Source of the DNA: Eublepharis macularius
Lineage: Eukaryota; Chordata; Lepidosauria; Squamata; Eublepharidae
Assembly (NCBI RefSeq): GCF_028583425.1
Contig: NC_072790.1
Span: 157,722,397 to 157,786,396, forward strand
Direction: 5' to 3'
Length of the DNA: 64,000 nt
Shown one piece after another: positions 22,401-31,990 of the stretch. Below the pieces are notes generated by a model, which saw only the letters and a list, made by a program, of their open reading frames with translations, did not search any database and was not told the DNA's origin. Positions within the stretch are counted from its first letter, which is position 1. The number at the start of each line of letters is the position of its first letter. The position numbers were made by a program, and so were the translations under genes.

Positions 22401-23225
22401 AGGTAACCTCTAATATATGCTTTATTTGCATCCCAGACCATTCTCATATCTGTACCTTTGTTTAAGTTTAATTCAAAATATTCTTTTAGTTTATTTTTAA
22501 AGTCTTTGATAGTCCCTTCATTTTGTAACAGAGCTTCATTTAATCTAAAAGTACCCCTTTCCCCCTATAAGTCATGGATAATGGATTATGATCTGAAAAT
22601 GTCTTAGGTAGGACCTCTATTTTAACTACCTTGATGGCAATGTCCCTTGGTGTCAAAATCATATCTATTCTTGAGAAAGATCTATGTCTTTTTGAAAAAA
22701 AAAAGTATACTCTCTTGCGTTACCATTTTTCTGTCTCCACAAAACAATCAGACCTAAATTGTCCATTAGATCAAAAAAAACTTTCGGTAGTTTACCCTGG
22801 TTCATCTTAATATGTTTCTCAGAGCATCTTTGGATCGATCACTCCATTCCAGTCCCCCATCAAACAATAGTTTTCATATGCTTGATCTGTTAAGCAATCC
22901 CCAATTTTTTTTATAAAATCCAGTTTTATTCTCATTTGGCGCGTAAAGACCCACCACCAATGTTTTTGTCCCCTGTACATCAATTTCTGCTGCCACATAT
23001 CTTCCACATTATCAATTTAGGTTTTAAATGTGGCTTGATGTATAAAGCAATTCCATTCTTCTTTTTGGTATCTGCTGCTATAAATTCTTCACCCAAAATT
23101 TTATAAGTCAGGAATTTTATATCTTTTCTCCTAATATGGGTTTCTTGCAAACAAATAATATCATATTTTTGTTTCTTTAAGTAGTGGAAAAAATTTCTTC
23201 CTTTTTGGGGCTGGATTTGTTCCAT
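19447..23225 (-). pseudogene. L1 ORF2 remnant (endonuclease, reverse transcriptase, C-terminal knuckle)
   Basis: ORF2 nicks DNA and copies L1 RNA. From the start: MEQIQPQKGRNFFHYLKKQK and IICLQETHIRRKD mark the apurinic-type endonuclease. LMGDWNGVIDP (about 22840) is the catalytic GDxN segment. GKAPGPDGLP (about 21880), QRGTRQGCPLSPLLF and LRAFADDLLLIL (21380-21200) are reverse transcriptase motifs with the FADD catalytic pair. SNVCWMCAKQEGIFFHMWW (about 19830) is the C-terminal CCHC knuckle. The pieces lie in several frames, and the segment 22819-22251 has weak continuity. Confidence 0.85.
20571..20870. mobile_element. Unidentified insertion of about 300 bp inside L1 ORF2
   Basis: The L1 codons for I-x-MNV-LPRML are split. 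The segment ending in KMNV stops near 20870 and NVLPRML resumes near 20570, with a few bases apparently present on both sides (acattcat and acatttat). The insert contains caacgcacacgcactgg, aaatggttttattt and aactcccaagatgcac. I could not assign it to a family. Confidence 0.5.
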
Positions 23226-23325
23226 TAATATTCCATGTTAAACTTTGTAATCCATAGTGCTGTGAGATTTTAAAATTTAATAAAATGGGGGGGGATCCCA
23301 ATATATGTAAAAGTAAAGAGCAGAG

Positions 23326-24180
23326 TTAAGTATGGGCATCCACTTCCTCCTCCTCTTTGCTCTGCTTCAATTGATGCCTATATTTTTCAAGAAAGTCTCT
23401 GGCTTTATGTACTGAGTTCAGTCTAAATCTTTGCCCTTGAAATGTAAAAAGCACACCTTCTGGAGTATCCCATAGAAAAGCAATATTTTTCTGTTTTAGC
23501 TTTTCCACCAGAAAGCTATAATCCTTGCGTTTACACAGAAATCGGATGGGAATTTCTTTCACAACTATAAGCTGGGCACCACCAATTATTAATTTTGTGA
23601 TATAGTGCTGTTGTAGAATTTGCTCCTTCACTCTTCTTCTTACAAAGTAGACCAGCACATCCCTTGGGAGCTTTCTCATTTTAGCAAATTTAGAGTTAAT
23701 TCTGTATATTCGATCAATTTCCATTTGCATTGCACTCTGATCCCAGTCCAAAAACTCCGCCAAAGCCACAGTCATTTTGTCTACAATATCCTTACTATCT
23801 TCTTCTGGGATCGATCAAAACCTCAGGTCAAATTCTCTTTCTTGCATTTCTAACAGTGCCAAGCTAATTGTTTTTCAATCAAAATATCATGAGAATCTAC
23901 TTTGTTTTCTATTGTCTCAACTTTCTGCTTGATTCATTTTTACAAAAACTTGTTTCATAGATTGGTCCAATTTTTGAACTTGCTCTGTCATTTGATCTCT
24001 CAAAGCAACAATCCTTTTGTCTATTTGTTTTTCAAGGGAGTCAATTTTGGCCCCTAAATTCTTCCCCAACTCATCCATCTTATCAGTCATTTGTTGAAAA
24101 TGTTTCTGAAATTGTTCCATTTCTGGAAGATCTAGAGATCCATGGTGAGTTTTTTTTGTAGTTGTCTTACTTTGTAAATA
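23326..24180 (-). pseudogene. L1 ORF1 remnant (coiled coil plus RRM/C-terminal domain)
   Basis: ORF1 protein binds L1 RNA as a trimer. A coiled coil is seen in FQKHFQQMTDKMDELGKNL and following heptads (24120-23940). The RNA-binding and C-terminal part reads EIDRIYRINSK, LPRDVLVYFVRRRVKEQIL and PEGVLFTFQGQRFRLNSVHKA (23775-23326). The two parts are in different frames, so the gene is broken between them. Confidence 0.85.
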
Positions 24181-25059
24181 TTTCTGTAGTTGCCAGAAGG
24201 TGTCACAGGGTGGCAGTAGACGTCTAAAATTCTCTTAGTAGTGTCTCTCCTTCACTATAGCAACTGTATCTCTTCCAAGTCCTGTTGCCATAACAACAGA
24301 AAGAAAACAATAACACAGTCCAGGTGTTCCTTATCTTGGATAGCCAAAACAGTCGTTTTCCCAGTTTCACTTTCCCAGCTTAACTGTTCATTTACTAAGC
24401 AATGCTTTTAATTGCAAAAGTACTTTCCCCCTAAAAATGTCCAAATCTACATTAATAAATCTTGAAAAAACATTCAGACTTTAGACTTTTCACTTCCCAG
24501 GTCTATAAATCCTCCAAAAAGCTGGAATAAGAAAGATTTATTCAAACATCCTTTATATCTCCTTTTTTAAAAGGCTCTCTCCCCAAAGTATATTATCTCA
24601 TTGTCTTGGAGAAAATCTCTCTTCGTTAATTTAAATTAGTCTCTTCTAATATCAAGAAATGAGGAGCGGAAAGCTTGATGCCGATTATCAGCTCCAGCAC
24701 TGCTATGAGTGAAGATAAGTTTCCCAGATTCCAAATGCTACGGCAGGGACCAATGCCAAAACCTCCTCACCAAAAACCGCCCCTGGCAAGCAATCTTAGG
24801 AATGCAGATGGGATAAACTCACGATCTGTCTTTTGATACAAGCAGATATTCGAGTGGAAAAACTCCCACATGGCAAATTAGCAGTGCTGTCCCTCAGCTC
24901 GCTTGCTGGGCATCCTCCTTCCTTGCCCTCCTCACCGGAACTCCCTTGAATCAAACTTTTAATGGAGAACTTTTCAAATTTATCCTGCACAACACAAAAC
25001 ATAGAGAGGAAATTTTCAATGGCTAATCTCTTTTCCATAATTTGAGAAAGGGTTCAAAT

Positions 25060-26026
25060 AAATGTTGGTATTGGGTACTGTTCTGATTAGTATATGAAAT
25101 GAAGACTTGCCATGTTTCCTAAAAATCTGACATTCTGGCAGTACCTTTAACAGCTCTAAATTGATGTGTCAGTTTTTCTATTTTCTATAGCTATTTGCCA
25201 TAACTCAGAGTACCAGTGATGTAAAGATAACGATTATGCAGACTTCCAGCACTTTGGATGCTGCCATCAATGTGAACACTATTAATCCCTTGGATGACAC
25301 CTTTCTGTTTTGTTCTCCCCATATTGTTGATGTGTGATATTTTCCATTTCTATTAATATCTTCGCCCAAAATTTTGATACTACAGGGCATGACCACCACA
25401 TGTGAATATAATCGCCTAGCTGATTGCAACTTCTCCAACAGTTTGTGTTATTTGTGTTATTTATTCTAGCATGACATACCGGGGTGATATACCGTCAGCG
25501 TAAGAGCTTCAAGAAATTTTCCTTAAGGGCTATTGATACTGTTTTCCTTGTTTGAGTTGTCTATAATTTTCCCATATATTTTGTTCTATTTTTATCCCAG
25601 TGACATTTTCCCAAATTGTTTTCAATCCATTTGATGTGCTTGTATCTATTTCAATTAAAGATGAATATATTTTGGAGGTTATTCCTTTTGTGCTACTCAT
25701 GTTGTAGTAAGATCCCTTCAAATTTTGTCAACTTTCAAATCATAGTTCACCTTACTGTAGGATTCACATAAAGAAGTATCTAATTCATTGGGATTCCTTG
25801 CAATTTTTCTTTTAGTTGCACAACATTAAGTGGAGCTCCATTTTCATAAAGAGCTCTCATTCTGTGAATCCTTTTTTCTTTCCATTTATTATATTCTTTC
25901 ATTTTCTCTATGTAGGAAAAGTTTGGGTGTAATGTAAATGGAATTAGTGGGGATATTTCTGAGATCAGTTTGTTCTTCCATTTATTCCACATTTTTAATG
26001 TGGTGTATAAAAAGGGGAGAAACCTC
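25060..26026 (-). mobile_element. L1 ORF2 C-terminal fragment (older copy)
   Basis: Minus-strand frames read MWNKWKNKLISEISPLIPFT, KMKEYNKWKEKRIHRMRAL and LKTIWENVTGIKIEQNIWENY. These match the L1 ORF2 region downstream of the reverse transcriptase. It is more decayed than the L1s to its left and probably forms one copy with 18937-19137. Confidence 0.65.
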
Positions 26027-26029
26027 TCC

Positions 26030-26507
26030 CATTATGAACCCCTCCCCCTACCTGCTTCATTCATCTTTGCAGGGCTTGCTCGTGATTCCTGGCCCTAGGG
26101 TGGCATGACTTTCTTCCACTTGGAAGAGGTCCTTTATTATTGTGCAGCTCTCCCTTTAGAATGCACTGTCAGAAGGCATTCATGCTCAGCAGGACCTATT
26201 GATATTTCTGAAACTGCAACAGAACTATTCCAGTGTGCCTTTGCTAATATTCTTTTGTGAGGCAGAGCAAATTGCTGTGCATTTTTATCTACCTGCATTT
26301 TTTATGTTGTTCATAGGGTTTTATAGGCTGGGGTTGGGATGAGAGTGGTTTTTAATTATTGAATTAGTTTGTTTTATTGTGATTTTATTGAATAGTATAT
26401 TTTTGTATTGTTTTTAACCACTGTAATTGTTATGAACCACTTTGAGATCTTAATTGAAGAGAAGTGATAGAATGAATGAATGAATGAATGAATGAATGAA
26501 TGAATGA
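26030..26507 (+). mobile_element. L2-clade LINE 3' end, right piece, ending in (GAAT)n
   Basis: The sequence runs from cctgcttcattcatctttgc through ctggccctagggtggcatg to a classic L2 tail (aaccactttgagatcttaattgaagag) and a short-period gaat repeat (26472-26507). It completes the L2 started at 16143. Confidence 0.65.
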
Positions 26508-26615
26508 GTCACAGGGTTGTTGTGAGGATAAAATAAAGGAGAGGAGAATGGTGTACGCTGCTTTAGGGTCCCATTGTGGAGACAGTAGTACAAATGAAGT
26601 AAATTAATAAATATA
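26508..26615 (+). repeat. tRNA-SINE 3' half
   Basis: cacagggttgttgtgaggat, ggagaggagaatggtgtac and gctgctttagggtccc, ending in aatgaagtaaattaataaat, match the 3' part of the SINEs at 4950 and 41091. Confidence 0.7.
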
Positions 26616-26695
26616 GCTGAAAGGAGTAGATAAAAGGCCGTTGGCTGGGAAGGAGAGAAGAAAGCAGGAAAAGGGAGACATTATGGGGCTTTCAG

Positions 26696-26948
26696 AGAAT
26701 AATAATAACATTCAATTTATATACCGCCCTTCAGGATGACTTAACACCCACTCAGAGTGGTTTACAAAGTATGTTATCATTATCCCCACAACAAACACCC
26801 TGTGAGGTGTGTGGGGCTGAGAGAGCTCCTAGAAGCTGTGACTGACCCAAGGTCACCCAGCTGGCTTCAAGTGGAGGAGTGGGGAATCAAACCCAGCTCT
26901 CCAGATTAGAGTTCCACGCTCTTAACCACTATACCAAGCTGGCTCTCA
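26696..26948 (-). repeat. tRNA-derived SINE, reverse orientation, second family
   Basis: Read on the minus strand it begins gagagccagcttggtatag with an A-box (agtggttaagagcg) and a B-box (gggtttgattcccc). The body ends in a LINE-like tail. The same family occurs at 55795-56038. Confidence 0.8.
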
Positions 26949-28085
26949 ATAGGGAATAGAAGGGAATTAGAAAATAGTGGAGGAGGCAGAAATGAGATAC
27001 CCCTTGCAGGTGCCCTGCTTATTATATATTGAAGGGACTGAGGGTGCATACAGATGCACCTACAAACAGGGGTTGCTCCCCTCCCTCCAGCTTCAGACAG
27101 CTGTTCACCTTTAAAAAAATGTCTAGCATCTTCAAATTATTAACTTTTGTTATTTTTTTTAAACATGAAACATCTACTCTATAGAGGAGGGGAGGCAGTC
27201 ACAAAGGCCATCCAAACAGCATTGTGTACACTAGTTCCCGCAGATGCAAACAACAATAGGTTTTTCCCCAGACCAGTCTACAGAAGAAGACTATATATTT
27301 GTCCAAATGCAGTGACTTCTTCCACTGCAGGCTCAATGCTAAGTTGTACAATATGTGCATGAAGGCACAAGCTACGCCTTTTGAAAGCTAAGGCAATTTC
27401 ACATGTAACCACCAGATGGCACACAGAGTTAAATGTTTAGTTTTAAACAGTTAATATTTTACAAATACAGGATTAAGACACTTGAGCAATCGCTTGTAAA
27501 TCTGTCCCAGTTATATGAGCTGGAGAAATACTGCATAGTCTGTAATATTTTCTCACATACAAGACCAGACTTGTCTCAATCAAGAGAAGAAGCTGCAAGC
27601 CTTCCCCTTTCTATGCCTAAAAGAATTCTCTTATCTTGCCTCTTACTTTGTCTCAAGTAACCTGCTTAGGGAGACAACTGCCATTTGAAAAGCAAGATAT
27701 GAACACAGGGATGAATACTTACAAGCAGTCTCTCCACAGTTTCCTTCCTGGTTTTCTATTTCCCCCCACAAGAGAGGGAGATTCTGTTCTCTGAGGAGAA
27801 CAGAACCAACCCACCCCATTATAACAGAACTTGGGGACACCCAGTGAAATTGATTGGCAATTGATTCAGGATGGACAAAAGGAAGTATTTCTTTATTCCT
27901 GGGAGTGACAGAGGTGGCACAAACTCCCAGTGGCCCTTGGACCACTGGAATTGTTGAATTCACTACCACCACCAGCCTAGTAGCTAGGGGTGATGGCCAC
28001 TAGCATAGATGGCTTTGAAGGCAGGAAACCTCTGAAGACCAGTGCAACGTTGGCGGGGGCAATCCAGAGGCGTTAATCGTGTAAG
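26949..28085. other. No recognised feature
   Basis: Non-coding DNA. I see no repeat or gene that can be named with confidence. Confidence 0.4.
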
Positions 28086-28089
28086 TCTG

Positions 28090-28395
28090 TAGTTACAAAA
28101 TAGTAGAGTCCAGTAGCACCTTTAAGACTAATCAATAAAGCTACAATATGCTACAATAAAGTTGGTTAGTCTTAAAGGTGCCACTGGACTCTTTAGTATT
28201 AGGGGGGAAGGCCTTGTTCATTTGTCTGGCCAATGTGTGAATCAGGATGCTGGTCTCTTTACATGTGCACTAAACACAAATGCAGAGATACAGTCTCTGT
28301 ATCAGGCATCTGACGAAGAGAACTTGATTCTCAAAAGCTTATGCTACAATAAAATTGGTTAGTCTTAAAGGTGCTACTGGACTCTTTTTGATTTT
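28090..28395. repeat. Penelope-like element tails, inverted pair plus a decayed hammerhead-like motif
   Basis: agagtccagtagcaccttta (28105-28125) is the reverse of aaaggtgccactggactc (28174-28191), so two tails lie head to head. A third direct tail ends near 28390 (ttagtcttaaaggtgctact). The motif at 28306-28344 has helix I and helix II but AAAA in place of GAAA. Confidence 0.65.
28306..28344 (+). ncRNA. Decayed hammerhead-ribozyme-like motif
   Basis: GCAT / CTGACGA / extra A / GAGAA-CTTGA-TTCTC / AAAA / GCTT / ATGC. Helices I and II are intact, but the essential G of the GAAA box is an A, so this copy should be inactive. Confidence 0.5.
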
Positions 28396-30420
28396 GCTAA
28401 ACACAAATGTGATTGAAGTAAACGTCAGCTCAACTCGCTTTTAAGATGTGACTTGAAGCTTACCTTTTAAAACCGTGTATGTGGGTAGGGGGAAATTCAG
28501 CACCCATCTGTGTATGGGTGGAAAGAGTGTCTTCATTTCCTCCTTCATACCCCGCATGCTTTAACTAGCAGAGAAGGGACCTGAGGGGAGAGCTATTTGT
28601 CTTACAGCTGGCTTCACGCATCTGCCCGGAGTGTAATTAGACTATATGGACAAATACTGAGCAGATGCGCTAAACTATTCCAGGGCTGGTATCAGTATTT
28701 GGTACGCTCAGCATCAAGAACCTCCAGTGTCTCCTTTAGTTTGGACTCAAAGTAGAAGGAAAGAAAAAATAGGGGAAAGGAATGAAGGAGGGAAAGGGAG
28801 GGAATGGAAAGGGAAAATGGAAAGAGAAGTGAGGGGGGAAGGATGAAAAAGGAGAAGAAAGAGAAGAGGGAATGGGTGCTGTAATCATGACAGGGTCAGT
28901 GTGTGCCTCTCCACCTGGTTTGTCCACCTCAAATGTGGCAGCCTTACAAAGTGAGAAAGGTTGGCTAACTGGGAGAAAAGCACTTTTAAATGGTGCTTGA
29001 TCCAGGAGCAATGGGCAAAAAGGGTAACTCCTCAGGGCCCACTGCCACCAGGAGGGCAATGGGGCAACACCTCTAAAAATTGTAATGCCCCCTCTAGCTG
29101 TCATCTCAGATGCTCAGCAGCTTCTTACTTGCCCTGCAATTATGCAGATGCAAATAGCTGGGTGTTGGGTGGAAGTTTTGAGAGGGGATGCTGTTGCAGT
29201 GTAGCTCTGGCTGGCCAGGTGGGAGTGTCTGGAGGAAGCTACTGCTGCCAGGCTGCCTGGAGATGGCACTGAAGGAGGCTGCACACTGGCCTCTCTAGGT
29301 GATAATCATCTGCTGCCATGATCTTTAATTTTGAAATCTCAAGAGGCCTAGCTCAGATTACAGCAAAGATGTGGGCTCATTCCATGTAACACACCATCTG
29401 AAGATACAGATTATGGCCTATGGGGTTGAATGGGAATAGTATACAGGCACATAGTATAGAATGGGAATAGTATAGGCGCATTCCATGCTATTGGGGACCT
29501 TGGTCTGCCTTCCTTCTTTCCTTGGAAATGGACTTCCTTGTCAAGAGGCCTTGAATTTCTCCAAGCACATCTCTGCCATTCCAAAATATAGATTATTCCT
29601 TATTTATGCATCCTGGAGAAATATCCCAAAAAGGTCTGGGATTTTTTTAAAAAAAACCTTACATTGTAACTGCCCATCCACACTACATAGGATCTTCAGG
29701 CTGATCCTCCTCTCCTGCTCCTTCCTATGATAGCTACCCTCTCTGGGGATCTGACTGCTGAGTAGAGTTCTTTCTGACAAAGAAGCAGTGGAGAGAACAA
29801 TAAGGAAAACTCTGGAATGCAGCAGTTGGCAATGATGTAATCTGGATTCTCTGTTCAAACTAAGCAGACCAGTTATGTCAATGTCAGACTGAACATTGTG
29901 AAAGCAACCACAGGCACCATTACACCCTGGACATAACTTTGCACACTGAGCAGGTAATTTACTGAACACGAGTGACCTCATCTTTGAGAAAGAAGCCCTT
30001 TTAGCAACAGAGTGTTATCTTTACCACCCACAATGATCCAAATTGTGTCGAGGTATGTTGCCATTCCTGCCACGCTCCAAAGTCCATTAGTATTATTCCT
30101 GTTCAGCCCTGATAGAATGATAGGTACTACAACTTTATTGCTCTATACATAATAGCTTGGCTTCAATATAGAGGAATGATCTATTATGCTAATTCCAATC
30201 TAGGAATTAGCGTAATAGAACGGCAGGTTAGCTGCCTATTATGCTAATTCCTCTTAAGGCTACTACAGACTCGTGTTTACTCTTTCCTCCTTTCCTTACC
30301 ATTCCACTGGCTTTTAAAGTTTTTTTTTAATCTAATAGCCCTACACATGAATCCTCAGGAAAGGTTTTTTGGGTCAAATTACAAAATGTTTTCTCATCCC
30401 ACAGGATCCTTCTAAAATAG
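28396..30420. other. No recognised gene; polypurine tract and small inverted repeat
   Basis: 28750-28875 is almost pure purine on the plus strand. Three related 16-base words lie at 30181-30251. Otherwise I find neither coding potential nor a known repeat. Confidence 0.4.
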
Positions 30421-30424
30421 CCAG

Positions 30425-30520
30425 TTGTAAAGGCCTCATCTGGAATACTGTGTCCATATCAAGTACAAAAAAACCTGCAGTGCTGGAAAAAGTTCAGAAG
30501 ATTTCTAAAAGAAAAACTCA
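30425..30520 (+). repeat. CR1-like LINE fragment
   Basis: ggcctcatctggaatactgtgtcc and gtgctggaaaaagttcag correspond to the CR1 motif HLEYCVQFW and the following LEKVQ segment, much decayed. Confidence 0.45.
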
Positions 30521-30716
30521 CCCCTAGAAGACGCTCCCCTTTCAAAAATTTCTGGAAATTCTACATCTCTTAGCATCTATGCCCTGTTTCTTTAATGTCC
30601 AGGGCAGCTGGTTTGCTACTATGTGAAACAGGATGCTGAACTAGACACACAGTGCTCTGATTCAGCTCACACCCACTAACACACCTCTTGTACTTTTCAT
30701 TGATGAACATGTATTA

Positions 30717-30985
30717 AAGGTAAAGGTACAAGCACTAAGTCATTATGTCGCATCACGTTTTCTTGGCAGACTTTTGTTGATTTGCCATTGCCTTCCCCAG
30801 TCAGCTACACACTTTACCCCCAGGAAACTGGGTACTCATTTTACGGACCTCGGAAGAGATGGAAGACTGAGTCAACCTTGAGCCTGCTAGCGGAACCCAG
30901 CGTCCGTCAGGATCAAACTCAGTCCTAACTGAGCAGAGCTTGAGCTGCAGTACTGCAGTTTACCACTCTGTGCTACAAGGCTCCT
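30717..30985 (-). repeat. Sauria SINE, reverse orientation
   Basis: Read on the minus strand: gagccttgtagcacagagtg, taaactgcagtactgcag, then the tRNA-like head, ttgactcagtcttccatc, and gggtaaagtgt followed by ggcaatggcaaatc. It is the same element as 50918-51232. Sauria SINEs are known from squamates, their tail being shared with Bov-B LINEs. Confidence 0.85.
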
Positions 30986-31074
30986 GAACATGTATTACAG
31001 CTAGCTTTATGACACTCGAAGTTACAATACCCTCCCACCCTCTGCCAGGATTATAAGGACTCCTTCCTTTTTCC

Positions 31075-31440
31075 ACTCCCTGTATCTGATGAAGGGCGCT
31101 TTGACTCTCTCGAAAGTTCATAATGGGAAATCTAGTTGGTCTTTAAGGAATAAAATAGTGTTAGCAAAAACCTCAGCATGTACTCATTTTGCCGCTCTTA
31201 AAAAGTATTTAATATTATTATACGAGGCTGTCACACGAGAATTAGTGATCATGAAAAAGCTGTCTGCTTGCTTCCTGAGAGACTACAGCCTCGTGCAAAC
31301 AACTCTGTATCAGGCATCTGAAGAAGAGAACTTGATTCTCGAAAGCTTATGCTAAAATAAAATTGGTTAGTCTTAAAGGTGCTACTGGACTCTTTTTGAT
31401 TTTGCTACCACAGACTAACACGGCTAACTTCTCTGCATCT
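31075..31440 (+). repeat. Penelope-like element tails with hammerhead-like motif
   Basis: Two related tails lie in tandem. The first (31080-31150) has tatctgatgaaggg, ctctcgaaagttcat and tctagttggtctttaagg. The second (31300-31440) has the motif at 31314-31352, ttggttagtcttaaaggtgc, tactggactc and cagactaacacggctaac. The latter is the same tail that ends the GIY-YIG-bearing copy at 58660. No protein part remains. Confidence 0.7.
31314..31352 (+). ncRNA. Hammerhead-ribozyme-like motif in a Penelope-like tail
   Basis: GCAT (31314-31317) pairs perfectly with ATGC (31349-31352) as helix I. CTGAAGA is at 31318-31324, one extra A at 31325, hairpin GAGAA/TTCTC with loop CTTGA at 31326-31340, GAAA at 31341-31344, then GCT and a T at the cleavage position. 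Helix III is the two-base-pair palindrome AGCT. The extra base between the first box and helix II departs from the canonical core, so activity is uncertain. Confidence 0.55.
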
Positions 31441-31559
31441 GTGCAAACAACATTAACTCTCTTATTATAAACCTTTATGCGCGCATAACCTGCCCTCGCA
31501 TCTCCCACACCTTTCATTCTCTTGCTACCTAGCATATGCAGAACCCCATTACACCCTTT

Positions 31560-31990
31560 CTCTACTACTGCATGTACCGGGCAGCGGTCTGACAAGACAT
31601 TTGCAGCGAGAGCGAGAGCGAGAACTCGGAGACGCGCAAAGAGAAGTGGGCGGGACTGGCTCAGAAACTGAGGGAAGCGGCGCGCGCGCCCAAAGCGCGC
31701 TCCCTGCTCTGTGACCCATCTCACTGAACAAAGGATTCTTTCTCGAAATCTCCTCTCCAGACCTAAAATGGCGCCCGCTCTCTCAGGATACCATAGAGAC
31801 GAGGGGCCATACCGATAGAAAAAAGACGGATAGGAAAGGCGACTGGGTAGAGTGGCTGTCTCCAGCGCGGGGCCTCTCTGCGCGCCTCAACTTCCAGCTC
31901 TCTGGTTATCACTTGCGGACAGGAGATTGAAACGCTGTTTGTTATGGCGGGTGAGGAGGCGCCCAGGGACCCGAAGAAGGTAAAAGGCTG
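31560..31990 (+). promoter_or_regulatory. COX20: CpG-rich promoter region of COX20
   Basis: The region is rich in CpG (gcgagagcgagagcgag, ggcgcgcgcgcccaaagcgc), has a GC box (gtgggcgggactgg, about 31646) and a YY1-like aaaatggcgc at 31765-31774. It lies directly upstream of the COX20 start codon at 31944 and has no clear TATA box, as expected for a housekeeping gene. The transcription start cannot be fixed from sequence. Confidence 0.65.

Larger units (their letters stand above)
19140..25050 (-). mobile_element. Nearly full-length L1 LINE, many coding breaks
   Basis: On the minus strand the order is: a 5' region (about 25050-24185), ORF1 (24180-23326), ORF2 (about 23225-19447) and a 3' untranslated region ending in a T-run (poly(A)) near 19140. 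Imperfect copies of a short word lie at both edges (aatgttgaattg near 19127 and aatgttggtattg near 25062), a plausible decayed target duplication. ORF2 is interrupted by an insertion of about 300 bp (20571-20870) and by several frameshifts, so the copy is dead. Confidence 0.8.

Noticed and set aside
24796-25038. 80-codon frame as a small gene
   Set aside because: It lies in the 5' region of the near-full L1 and resembles nothing; it is probably leader sequence.
31086-31123. A third hammerhead-like motif (CTGATGA ... GAAAGTTCATA)
   Set aside because: The two boxes and a TAT/ATA helix I are present, but I could not draw a convincing helix II, so it is not listed as a ribozyme-like feature.
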